Assembly: GCA_013076295.1 (NCBI GenBank)
Contig: RQOL01000531.1
Location: forward strand, 3,844,001-3,908,000
DNA length: 64,000 bases
Source: Sanderia malayensis
Taxonomy: Eukaryota; Cnidaria; Scyphozoa; Semaeostomeae; Pelagiidae
Direction of reading: 5' to 3'
Positions 12,130 to 22,700 of this stretch are shown here, in pieces. Within the stretch, counting starts at the first letter, position 1; each line of letters opens with the position of its first letter. A program made the translations under genes and the position numbers. The notes beneath the pieces are model-generated. The model was given only the letters and a program-made list of their open reading frames with translations. It did no database searches and was not told the DNA's origin.

Positions 12130-12292
12130 CCATTGAAGATTTTGTTTGCCCGAAAGCTGGCCTCTCACCACCAGCCGTCCAACATGAAGTACTGCCACCA
12201 CAACATATTGACCCTGCCGGTGACTGGGTGGGACTCGAACCCGCGACCTTCGGCCTCTCACGCCGACGCCCTATCCACTAGGCTATCCAGTC
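12130..12292 (-). repeat. tRNA-derived SINE (tRNA-like head 12222-12292)
   Basis: On the minus strand from 12292 there is a 71-nt tRNA-like unit with an intact pol III A box (TAGCCTAGTGG) and B box (GGTTCGAGTCC), and a perfect 5-bp anticodon stem around the loop GTGAGAG (anticodon GAG). The acceptor and T stems each have a mismatch, and the variable arm is too short for a Leu tRNA, so this looks like a SINE head, not a working tRNA gene. A non-tRNA body (GGTCAATATGTTGTGGTGG and on) follows to about 12130. Confidence 0.65.
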
Positions 12293-12399
12293 ACATATAT
12301 ATATAGGTAGTAAGTTCTAGTCTATAGAAGTTGGGAACACGTGACGTGTCATCCCGTCTATGCGCTGACCTGCGCAGTACTATATACCTTGATTATGTC

Positions 12400-12885
12400 C
12401 AGGGCTGGTATATTGGTAATTTAATTGCCAAATTTTAGAATTTTGGCGTTTTTCAGCACCTTGCTGGCAGTGGATTTTTCTTTTGGCAATTTGGCATATT
12501 TTTGGCAATTTTATTTAAATTATCTACCTTGAAAAATAAAAACTGCAGATTTTTGTCTTATCTCGACTCAACTCCATGAAATCACCAAAATGTACATGTA
12601 CAATCTAAATCTAAACAATTTTAATAATGTTATAAAAATAACGTCTGACTCAAAACAAATTTCATTGATAAAGATGAGGTCATGAAATCAATCCGCATGA
12701 AGGAATGCACATGCGCAATTTTTGAAAAATGTCAGTACTACTTGGCATTTTTTGCACAATTTTGGCATTATATGAGAAAAATTGGCAAGTTTTGGCATAT
12801 TTTGTTTAATTTTTTTATTGGCACTTTTTGGCAATTTCTCACCAGACCTTTGGCAATAGGCATGCGCAGTGACCTACCAACCCTG
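12400..12885. mobile_element. hAT-type MITE with perfect 8-bp target site duplication
   Basis: Terminal inverted repeats CAGGGCTGGTA (12400) and TACCAACCCTG (ending 12885) fit the hAT CAGxG pattern, and both ends are flanked by the 8-bp duplication ATTATGTC (12392-12399 and 12886-12893). The interior is rich in TTTTGGCAA-type repeats and non-coding. A similar TTTTTGGCAATAG stretch opens the window at 12-25. Confidence 0.9.
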
Positions 12886-12905
12886 ATTATGTCTTGGATG
12901 GATTA

Positions 12906-13459
12906 GCAATGCACGACAAGAAATGAAAGAGTAGGTTAGGCAGGCAAATTGTAGAAGAACAAATGAAATGCAGTGGAAGGAATTGGTTCAATTACACAAA
13001 ACAAATAGCAGAAGAAATAGGTATAGAGCTAGAAAGGGTATTTGAGCTATCAAAGGAGCAGTGGAAAAGGGAAGTAAAAAATAAAGTGCAAGAAAGTTTA
13101 GAAAGGGAGGCAAAGGAAAAGGAATTAGAGTTTAAAAAGATGAGACACCAAAGAGAACAAAAGTTTGAAAGAAATGTTTGACAAAATATTTGAAAGAAAT
13201 GGGAATCAAAGAAGCGAGTCAAACCATCAGGAGAAGACTGGAGATGATAGACGTAGGGAATAATTTTGGAAAGGGAAGGATATGTTCATGTGGAGAGAAG
13301 GAAACATCAGAACATTTGATGGTGTGCGAGAAAGAAATGGAAATAAAGTGGCTGAAAGAAACAGATAACTTAGAGATAATTAGAAAAGTCAACAGTTTTT
13401 TGGAGAATAAATTAGGGGACAGAAATTAAACATAGAAATTAGAGAAAAAAAAAAAAAAA
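12906..13459 (+). pseudogene. 5'-truncated non-LTR retrotransposon, 3' end of the reverse-transcriptase ORF
   Basis: Two adjacent frames (12963-13181 and 13178-13429) together read like the C-terminal tail of a LINE ORF2: a charged helical stretch, then YLKEMGIKEASQTIRRRLEM and a closing zinc-knuckle-like CSCGEKETSEHLMVC. A one-base frame change near 13160-13185 separates them. An A-rich tail (15 A from about 13445) follows the stop, as expected for retrotransposition. No RT catalytic motif is left, so it is dead on arrival. It starts right after the hAT MITE's target duplication. Confidence 0.65.
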
Positions 13460-13807
13460 GAGCATTGAAAATGAAATATTTTAAATGTCTTGCACCCCTG
13501 TATGAAAAATGCAGCGGTGCTTGTTAGACTCACTACATTGCGTCCCTGTGCCTCGCTCGTTTTTACTCGCTCGTTTGAGGGACTTATGGACTTTCAGGTC
13601 AAAAAGTGGAAAAAATCTCCTCTGGCGACAAATTTTTGTCGCCCCAATCAGATTGCAGCATTTGGCTTTTAGACAATGGCTATTGTTTACTTTGACCAAT
13701 CATGTTCAATCACAATTTAGGCCAAGAAAAATGAGATTTAGCCATAGAGATCAACCTCGAATCCAGGGCCCTTCCAGCTTCGCTGACATGGCACATGGCT
13801 GACATGG
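13460..13807. other. Non-coding spacer with one short hairpin
   Basis: No gene seen. A short perfect hairpin GGCGACAAA/TTTGTCGCC with a 2-nt loop lies at 13624-13643. Confidence 0.4.
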
Positions 13808-14020
13808 CTTCGTTAGCACTCTAGATTATCCATAGAGATTAGTCTCACTACATAATCCCCTTGCTTCCCTGTGCTCTATTTCATATCGCTGCGGGAAAGG
13901 GTCTTATAATATTACACGAAAAAACTTGGACTTGAGTACGCCAGTTTTTTGGCGTGCGTGGAAACGAGGTTTGGGTGATCCCCTCTGAATTTCTCCCGAT
14001 TTTTGAATTTGTTGTGGAAA

Positions 14021-14523
14021 GATGGAGGACTGTATCATAAAAGAAATCGAAGTAATTGATTTTAACAATGTTTTAAACGAACAAGAGACATTTATTTGTT
14101 CACCAACAGGTTCGGGGAAGAAGATATGCTTTGTTTTTATTGTCAGAAGCTTCACATTTGATAGGATACTTGAGATTTAAGACAACAACGACGGGCCTAA
14201 TTCTTGCTCTTTTATCACTTTAGTTATTTCTCCATTTTTCGGCTTAATAGTGGAGCAAACAAAGAGATTGAGAAACTATGGCGTCCATGCAACGTTTTTT
14301 TGGGAGTGACAAAATGATTCTCAAATTATACGAGAAATTAAAAAGGTTCCTTTGAAGGTTGTGTTAATCACAATGCCCAAGGTTGGGCTGCCTTGCTTTT
14401 GAGCCAAAGTGGCCAAAACTCTTTTGCTCAATACCATATCAAAATAAAATTAAAACATTTCTTGTTGATGAAGCACATTGTATTTGATATTGGTAAATTT
14501 TTTAAAATATCAATTATAATAAT
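14021..14523 (+). pseudogene. RecQ-type DNA helicase fragment in the left foldback arm
   Basis: In shifting frames the plus strand reads a start-like MEDCIIKEIEV, then ETFICSPTGSGKKICF (Walker A), then VISPFFGLIVEQTKRLRNYG (motif Ia region, as in RecQ VVVSPLIALM..Q) and finally LVDEAHCIFD (DEAH box with the RecQ-type DEAHC). Frame changes and lost residues show it is a broken N-terminal helicase core; motifs III-VI are absent. The same fragment is repeated on the minus strand of the right arm. Confidence 0.65.
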
Positions 14524-14899
14524 TACTTCATAACTATAATACCTATATGAACTAAAATTCTAAAAAATACTTGATGGTATACTTAGGAAATATATACTTG
14601 GGAAATATTTTGTTATAATGTGAGTTCTTGCTTCTTGGTTAAGTCTTGCACCTTTTTTAAGCCAAGAATTAAGTTTCTCCCACTTAATTTCTAAATTTGA
14701 GAAATTGTTTTGAATGTTTTGTTATAATGTCCTTTAACTTTTTCAAATAAATGTTCACTGTGAAGATTGTTAACCATTAATGAAAATTTTTTTTAAAAAC
14801 CTTTTGTTTAATGTTTTATATACAAATGAAGGGAGTGAAAAGTATACCATCAAGTATTTTTCAGAACTTTAGTTCAAATAGGTATTATAGTTATGAAGT

Positions 14900-15410
14900 A
14901 ATTATTATAATTGATATATTTAAAAAAACTTTCCAATATCAAATACAATGTGCTTCATCAACAAGAAATGTTTTAATTTTATTTTGATATGGTATTGAGC
15001 AAAAGAGTTTTGGCCACTTTGGCTCAAAAGCAAGGCAGCCCAACCTCGGGCATTGTGATTAACACAACCTTCAAAGGAACCTTTTTAATTTCTCGTATAA
15101 TTTGAGAATCATTTTGTCACTCCCAAAAAACGTTGCATGGACGCCATAGTTTCTCAATCTCTTTGTTTGCTCCACTATTAAGCCGAAAAATGGAGAAATA
15201 ACTAAAGTGATAAAAGAGCAAGAATTAGGCCCGTCGTTGTTGTCTTAAATCTCAAGTATCCTATCAAATGTGAAGCTTCTGACAATAAAAACAAAGCATA
15301 TCTTCTTCCCCGAACCTGTTGGTGAACAAATAAATGTCTCTTGTTCGTTTAAAACATTGTTAAAATCAATTACTTCAATTTCTTTTATGATACAGTCCTC
15401 CATCTTTCCA
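14900..15410 (-). pseudogene. RecQ-type helicase fragment, inverted copy in right arm
   Basis: Reverse-complement counterpart of the plus-strand fragment, carrying the same SPTGSGKK-type Walker A stretch (around 15300-15330) and the DEAHC stretch (around 14945-14965), with the same breaks. Confidence 0.65.
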
Positions 15411-16057
15411 CAACAAATTCAAAAATCGGGAGAAATTCAGAGGGGATCACCCAAACCTCGTTTCCACGCACGCCAAAAAACTGGCGTACTCAAGTCCAAG
15501 TTTTTTCGTGTAATATTATAAGACCCTTTTCCGTAGCGATATGAAATAGAGCACAGGGAAGCAAGGGGATTATGTAGTGAGACTACATAGAGATAGGATA
15601 TAAGATAATCTAGAGTGCTAACGAGGCTCACCCTCCAGACGCCATCTCACCCTCCAACACTGCCCTCCAATGGCGGCCATTTTTTTACCACTTGATACTT
15701 CGAAACCCTGTGTTTGAGCACAGGGATACAAAAGTTCACCCTCCAAGAGATATCTGGGCCTAACAATTCGTGCCATTGCAAATTACATAAAAGTTTGTAA
15801 CTTGCAATGATATTGTAAAAACAACCATGAACTTTCATTATAATGAATATAACATAATATTTTAAAGATTAGAATGTTTCTTTGAGGTTTTTAATTGAAA
15901 GTATCAATGCATCATTGACTTCAAAATGTGAAGTTCTAGCTGTGGAGTTTTGTCCGCCATTTTGCTGGAGGGTGGCTGGCTAGAAATTTTTGCTTCACCC
16001 GCTATACAGAGGGAGTATCGGTCGTTAGCCCTCTAGATTATCTTATATCCTATCTCT

Positions 16058-17049
16058 ATGAGATTATCTTATATCCTATCTCTATGGACAACCCTGAATA
16101 CTTCAATCTCGTTTTCAAACACGAAGTATAGCGTAACCTCGATTGGGATGGGACAGATGTACATTGAAACGATGACATGCTTGCAAGAAGTACGTGTTGA
16201 TGTAGAGTTTTCCTTTGCTGATAATAAAGAACATGTCTCAAATGACTTGCAACCAAAGGCAGTAACAATCACGTTAAGCGAAATTGAGACAATCAAAGTG
16301 CTGCAAAAAGTCAATGTGACTTCTACACTCAACTCATCATGGGAAGTTTGCCAGCAAAACTTGTCGCAACAAGGACAAAAGACAAAAAAATCAGGGTAAA
16401 AGAAGATTGTGTATTGAAAGATGAAACTGGAAAGTCAGTGTTCCGTGTGTGGGGTGACCTAATTGACCAGTTAGAGGATGGCCATGCGTACTTGTTTGAA
16501 AACTTGGTTGTTCGCCAATTCCAAAGTGCCACCTTTCTTTCAACCATTTACAATACCAAGTTTGCTGAAACAGAGCAGCAAATTGATAATGTGACAGGCC
16601 CCAGCTGGTTGGAATCACCAATTACTGATGTGGTTGCAAAATCATTCAAATTCCTGAATAATTTGTCAGTGTTTTACCGATGCCAGGTGTGCAACCGTAA
16701 GATGACGGAGATAACTGGGGTCTCATCAACAATAAAGTGCAACATTTGTGGAGTCTGCCAGAAGTTGCCTGATTGCAATAAAGAGGCATGTGCTTCCCTT
16801 AGCTTTCTAGGTGAGGATGGTGCACTTGTAAAAATTTCGCTTTTCACAAAAACGTTGCTGGCTTTGCTGGATGGTTCAGGCCTCTCACTGAACAGCACAT
16901 TTGAAGATATTGGTGATTGCTTGCTCCATCTTGAAGACATCAAAGTCAAGTTTGACAAGCAGAAAATGTCTGCTGTTGCCATATCCAAATGTGATGTTCC
17001 TGTTGCAGTGGCTGATGATGGTGAGTGGACTGATGTTTGTCAAGAGTAA
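16058..17049 (+). CDS. RPA/OB-fold-like, zinc-binding reading frame linked to the foldback element (copy 1)
   Basis: The main frame, 16339-17049, gives 236 residues resembling replication protein A large-subunit DNA-binding domains: DCVLKDETGKSVFRVWGDL then LEDGHAYLFENLVVRQF (OB-fold strands), followed by a Cys4 zinc ribbon (CQVC..CNIC, then a Cys-rich tail). A second frame, 16058-16399, carries a likely N-terminal extension (..VTITLSEIETIKVLQKVNV) that overlaps it, so a frameshift near 16335 probably joins them. There is no intron, and it lies next to the RecQ fragments. It is plausibly a transposon-encoded single-strand DNA-binding protein, or a host RPA-like retro-copy. Confidence 0.5.
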
Positions 17050-18194
17050 CAACAAAGCTTTCATTTCTTGAGTTGCTACAGTTTATTTACAGTTAAGGCT
17101 TTGAATTTTTGAATGTTGCTGGCCAATTTTAAGTGATTCGTATTCAAAGTATTAAACATGTTTTATAAATAAGGAAGTGGTGATTAGTTTTGCAATGTTA
17201 ATTACAGAAACACAAACATCATAAGTAAAAGTAATTGTAGTTTAATTGCTAGCTAGACTAGCCGCAACAAAAATGCAAAATAATCTTTTCAAATTAAAGT
17301 AAGAATTACGAGTGAAGCAAGGTGACCTGATGCATTATTGTCACAATGCCTCAAAAATAATATAATTATTATTATTATATTGCTGTCATGCATTGTAATA
17401 ACGTAGTGCATCACAACTGTCAGCTTGAATAATTCAAATTTTTTCAACGTTTCATCAGTAGATGTAGCACTTCCCTGTGTTATATAGTTTAATTAACGAA
17501 AAACAGTTGGATCGAGAATACTTAGAATAAAGTCTCGGAAAAAACCCTGTAGCAATTAAATAAACCAAATACAAATTAACACAATGAAACTTGTATTTTT
17601 TATGAAAGATTTGTTTTATCATTAAACCCTTTGTGAGTCAATTTCTTGTTTTCTTCAGACTTTTTTTGTCGTTTTAAGTTGCAGCTATGAACACTTTGAA
17701 CACGTGCTATTTCTGTTATCCATGACCAATCATCATGGAACCACCGCCAATTGGAGGTAGGGATATACTTTCCATGACACAATAATCTTTTGTTTCAAAA
17801 ATTGAGGTTTAGAGGGTTGTCCGAAGGTTTTTTGGGGGAAGTTTTGCCTAGGCCCGATTATGGTGCTCCGAAGAATCGATGAAAACAAAGAGTAAAATCA
17901 CTTCCTGACCTTTTTTAATTTACTAATATCAATTGAATAATAATTTTCCCACATGATGGTAAATTAATATCAAGCAATTGCGTCTAATAAGTAACCTAAT
18001 AAATGGTAATAAAGCACGAGAAGTTTCCGTCGCAGTCAGTGGCTACCATTTTGGCCTAAATCCCACCTATTTCATAATGGTAGCAACAAGAACAACCGTG
18101 AAAAGGCTTATAGGCATGTGTCCCAAAAGTGTGCAAAGCAACTGAACGTAATTCGTAATTCTCATGCCTGTAACCTACATTAATTTATGCAAAT

Positions 18195-19462
18195 ATGGTT
18201 CTCACGGCACTTCGTTTTGGGGTATTTATATCTGCATTTGACTTTTTTTGTTGCATTTCAAGACAGACTCATAAATGATCTGGTCTGTGCTGTGTGGTGT
18301 AACGTAACATATAAATATTTTTGCAGCTTTTCTCTGTAAATTATTGGCATCCATTAAAGTCATTAAGCTGTCGATTCTCTTGTACTGGTCGAGAGTTTTT
18401 CAAGCCAACCTGGCATAAAAATACATTGGTAAGCTTATGTGGAGAGTTATTTTCAATGCGGAACTCTAATGGATCAATGTTTTTGTGGGCTTTTAAACCT
18501 TATGTCACTTTGATTTTACGTTTAGATGAAAAATGTCCGTGCACAAAAGCAACGAATACAAAACTTTGCAAGTACAGTTCAGGAAAATATACCAGAAAGA
18601 GCACAAAAATATGTGGGTAAGTGACTGGACTATTTTACATAATAACTCAGTGATTGCATTGCAATGAACTTCGTGAACTCAAATATGATAATGATGATAA
18701 AAAGAGTGATAATATCATCCAATGTTTTCCAGGGTATTGGCTACTAGGGTGCAGTGGGGCTGTTGTTGGGGCTGTATCTTTAGGTGGAATAACAAGACTC
18801 ACAGAATCAGGTCTTTCTATGACATCGTGGAACCTCATCCGAGGCATGAAGCCTCCAAGGTCCCAGGAAGAGTGGGAGGCAGAATTTGAGAAATACAAGA
18901 ATTTTCCAGAATACAAATAGTATGTTAACATTCAAGCAATAACATCTAAGATGTCAACTGTCATGATATTGATAATGAAAATTGTATCCAATTAATTAAT
19001 TCAATGTTTTAATAGTTCAAAGTTAGGAATGACGTTGCAAGAGTTTAAGTTCATCTTCTACATGGAATACTTACATCGAATGTGGGGTAGGACCATAGGC
19101 TTGGCATTCCTTCTGCCTGCCGCCTATTTCTGGAAGAAAGGGTGGATATCTAAAGCATTGAAACCACGGCTGGTCATTTTTGGATCTCTCCTTCTTGGTC
19201 AGGTATTCTGCATTTTAAATGGCCAAAATTCAATTCATTTTGAGTTTTGCATTTTGAATTATTATATCCTCTTGATTGTTTGTAGGGCTTGCTTGGCTGG
19301 TACATGGTGAAAAGTGGTTTGAAGGAAGAAACTATGAGTATGTCTACGCAAGCTCAACCACATGTTAGCCAGTATCGACTAGCAGCACATCTGTCAATGG
19401 CATTCATTCTGTATGCTGGCATGTTTTACCAGGGTCTGGCACACTTGATCAAGCCAGAAAAG
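18195..19462 (+). CDS. COX15: COX15 exons 1-6, first (incomplete) copy before the assembly gap
   Basis: Exons 18195-18221, 18327-18428, 18526-18616, 18733-18919, 19016-19202, 19286-19462 match the first six COX15 exons of the complete copy at 23565-24832 almost base for base. The N-gap starts 104 bp after exon 6, and exons 7-10 never follow it. This is most simply the same gene, or its other allele, assembled twice; it is not an independent functional paralogue. Confidence 0.85.
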
Positions 19463-19566
19463 GTAAAGAAACGGATGCATGAAACATTGAATCAAGCAAA
19501 TTTACTGTTCAGATTCAGTTATGTGCTTATTTCTCAAACATTTTTTACTAAGCTACAGAATTACTT

Positions 19567-19666
19567 NNNNNNNNNNNNNNNNNNNNNNNNNNNNNNNNNN
19601 NNNNNNNNNNNNNNNNNNNNNNNNNNNNNNNNNNNNNNNNNNNNNNNNNNNNNNNNNNNNNNNNNN
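19567..19666. other. Assembly gap of exactly 100 N
   Basis: A run of 100 N, the conventional placeholder for a gap of unknown length. The 111 bp after it (19667-19777) do not match the corresponding part of copy 1 and are unique in the window. Confidence 1.
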
Positions 19667-19777
19667 TTTAAAATCATTACTTGAAGGAAAAAGCGATACA
19701 AAGGTAAGAGAAACATTCAAAGTTTTGCGGGATTGGGTGTTTGTCAGGATTTGGTTACACCGCTGCGAGACTAGCTA

Positions 19778-22700
19778 CCAAAGTGGCCAAAACTCTTTTG
19801 CTCAATACCATATCAAAATAAAATTAAAACATTTCTTGTTGATGAAGCACATTGTATTTGATATTGGTAAATTTTTTAAAATATCAATTATAATAATTAC
19901 TTCATAACTATAATACCTATATGAACTAAAATTCTAAAAAATACTTGATGGTATACTTAGGAAATATATACTTGGGAAATATTTTGTTATAATGTGAGTT
20001 CTTGCTTCTTGGTTAAGTCTTGCACCTTTTTTAAGCCAAGAATTAAGTTTCTCCCACTTAATTTCTAAATTTGAGAAATTGTTTTGAATGTTTTGTTATA
20101 ATGTCCTTTAACTTTTTCAAATAAATGTTCACTGTGAAGATTGTTAACCATTAATGAAAATTTTTTTAAAAACCTTTTGTTTAATGTTTTATATACAAAT
20201 GAAGGGAGTGAAAAGTATACCATCAAGTATTTTTCAGAACTTTAGTTCAAATAGGTATTATAGTTATGAAGTAATTATTATAATTGATATATTTAAAAAA
20301 ACTTTCCAATATCAAATACAATGTGCTTCATCAACAAGAAATGTTTTAATTTTATTTTGATATGGTATTGAGCAAAAGAGTTTTGGCCACTTTGGCTCAA
20401 AAGCAAGGCAGCCCAACCTCGGGCATTGTGATTAACACAACCTTCAAAGGAACCTTTTTAATTTCTCGTATAATTTGAGAATCATTTTGTCACTCCCAAA
20501 AAACGTTGCATGGACGCCATAGTTTCTCAATCTCTTTGTTTGCTCCACTATTAAGCCGAAAAATGGAGAAATAACTAAAGTGATAAAAGAGCAAGAATTA
20601 GGCCCGTCGTTGTTGTCTTAAATCTCAAGTATCCTATCAAATGTGAAGCTTCTGACAATAAAAACAAAGCATATCTTCTTCCCCGAACCTGTTGGTGAAC
20701 AAATAAATGTCTCTTGTTCGTTTAAAACATTGTTAAAATCAATTACTTCAATTTCTTTTATGATACAGTCCTCCATCTTTCCACAACAAATTCAAAAATC
20801 GGGAGAAATTCAGAGGGGATCACCCAAACCTCGTTTCCACGCACGCCAAAAAACTGGCGTACTCAAGTCCAAGTTTTTTCGTGTAATATTATAAGACCCT
20901 TTTCCGTAGCGATATGAAATAGAGCACAGGGAAGCAAGGGATTATGTAGTGAGACTACATAGAGATAGGATATAAGATAATCTAGAGTGCTAACGAGGCT
21001 CACCCTCCAGACGCCATCTCACCCTCCAACACTGCCCTCCAATGGCGGCCATTTTTTTACCACTTGATACTTCGAAACCCTGTGTTTGAGCACAGGGATA
21101 CAAAAGTTCACCCTCCAAGAGATATCTGGGCCTAACAATTCGTGCCATTGCAAATTACATAAAAGTTTGTAACTTGCAATGATATTGTAAAAACAACCAT
21201 GAACTTTCATTATAATGAATATAACATAATATTTTAAAGATTAGAATGTTTCTTTGAGGTTTTTAATTGAAAGTATCAATGCATCATTGACTTCAAAATG
21301 TGAAGTTCTAGCTGTGGAGTTTTGTCCGCCATTTTGCTGGAGGGTGGCTGGCTAGAAATTTTTGCTTCACCCGCTATACAGAGGGAGTATCGGTCGTTAG
21401 CCCTCTAGATTATCTTATATCCTATCTCTATGAGATTATCTTATATCCTATCTCTATGGACAACCCTGAATACTTCAATCTCGTTTTCAAACACGAAGTA
21501 TAGCGTAACCTCGATTGGGATGGGACAGATGTACATTGAAACGATGACATGCTTGCAAGAAGTACGTGTTGATGTAGAGTTTTCCTTTGCTGATAATAAA
21601 GAACATGTCTCAAATGACTTGCAACCAAAGGCAGTAACAATCACGTTAAGCGAAATTGAGACAATCAAAGTGCTGCAAAAAGTCAATGTGACTTCTACAC
21701 TCAACTCATCATGGGAAGTTTGCCAGCAAAACTTGTCGCAACAAGGACAAAAGACAAAAAAATCAGGGTAAAAGAAGATTGTGTATTGAAAGATGAAACT
21801 GGAAAGTCAGTGTTCCGTGTGTGGGGTGACCTAATTGACCAGTTAGAGGATGGCCATGCGTACTTGTTTGAAAACTTGGTTGTTCGCCAATTCCAAAGTG
21901 CCACCTTTCTTTCAACCATTTACAATACCAAGTTTGCTGAAACAGAGCAGCAAATTGATAATGTGACAGGCCCCAGCTGGTTGGAATCACCAATTACTGA
22001 TGTGGTTGCAAAATCATTCAAATTCCTGAATAATTTGTCAGTGTTTTACCGATGCCAGGTGTGCAACCGTAAGATGACGGAGATAACTGGGGTCTCATCA
22101 ACAATAAAGTGCAACATTTGTGGAGTCTGCCAGAAGTTGCCTGATTGCAATAAAGAGGCATGTGCTTCCCTTAGCTTTCTAGGTGAGGATGGTGCACTTG
22201 TAAAAATTTCGCTTTTCACAAAAACGTTGCTGGCTTTGCTGGATGGTTCAGGCCTCTCACTGAACAGCACATTTGAAGATATTGGTGATTGCTTGCTCCA
22301 TCTTGAAGACATCAAAGTCAAGTTTGACAAGCAGAAAATGTCTGCTGTTGCCATATCCAAATGTGATGTTCCTGTTGCAGTGGCTGATGATGGTGAGTGG
22401 ACTGATGTTTGTCAAGAGTAACAACAAAGCTTTCATTTCTTGAGTTGCTACAGTTTATTTACAGTTAAGGCTTTGAATTTTTGAATGTTGCTGGCCAATT
22501 TTAAGTGATTCGTATTCAAAGTATTAAACATGTTTTATAAATAAGGAAGTGGTGATTAGTTTTGCAATGTTAATTACAGAAAACACAAACATCATAAGTA
22601 AAAGTAATTGTAGTTTAATTGCTAGCTAGACTAGCCGCAACAAAAATGCAAAATAATCTTTTCAAATTAAAGTAAGAATTACGAGTGAAGCAAGGTGACC

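Larger units (their letters stand above)
13808..15627. mobile_element. Foldback element with ~780-bp inverted arms
   Basis: The left arm (about 13808-14582) and right arm (about 14843-15627) are near-identical reverse complements around a ~260-bp AT-rich loop. Matching ends are TTAGCACTCTAGATTATC on the left and its complement in GATAATCTAGAGTGCTAACG on the right. Each arm carries the same fragment of a RecQ-type helicase reading frame. The right arm and loop recur in the second copy of the block (to about 21000), whose left arm is missing beyond 19778. Confidence 0.85.
14404..19566. repeat. Copy 1 of a 5.16-kb near-identical block
   Basis: Matches 19778-24936 with only single-base indels, visible as the offset drifting from 5374 to 5370. 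Examples are the G-run near 15565 (GAAGCAAGGGG against GAAGCAAGGG), AGAAACAC near 17207, AAAATAATATAATTATT near 17357, GAGTAAAATC near 17891, and GAAAAGGC near 18100. It covers half of the left foldback arm, the loop, the right arm, the RPA-like frame and COX15 exons 1-6, and stops exactly at the N run. Confidence 0.95.

Noticed and set aside
12222..12292. Functional tRNA-Leu(GAG) gene
   Set aside because: Mismatches in acceptor and T stems and no long variable arm; a repeat body follows directly.
13624..13643. Small perfect hairpin as a terminator or RNA element
   Set aside because: Only 9-bp arms in non-coding transposon-rich DNA; nothing else supports a function.
18195..19462. A second, independent COX15 paralogue
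   Set aside because: Near-identity including introns and upstream transposon, and termination at an N gap, make assembly or haplotype duplication far more likely.
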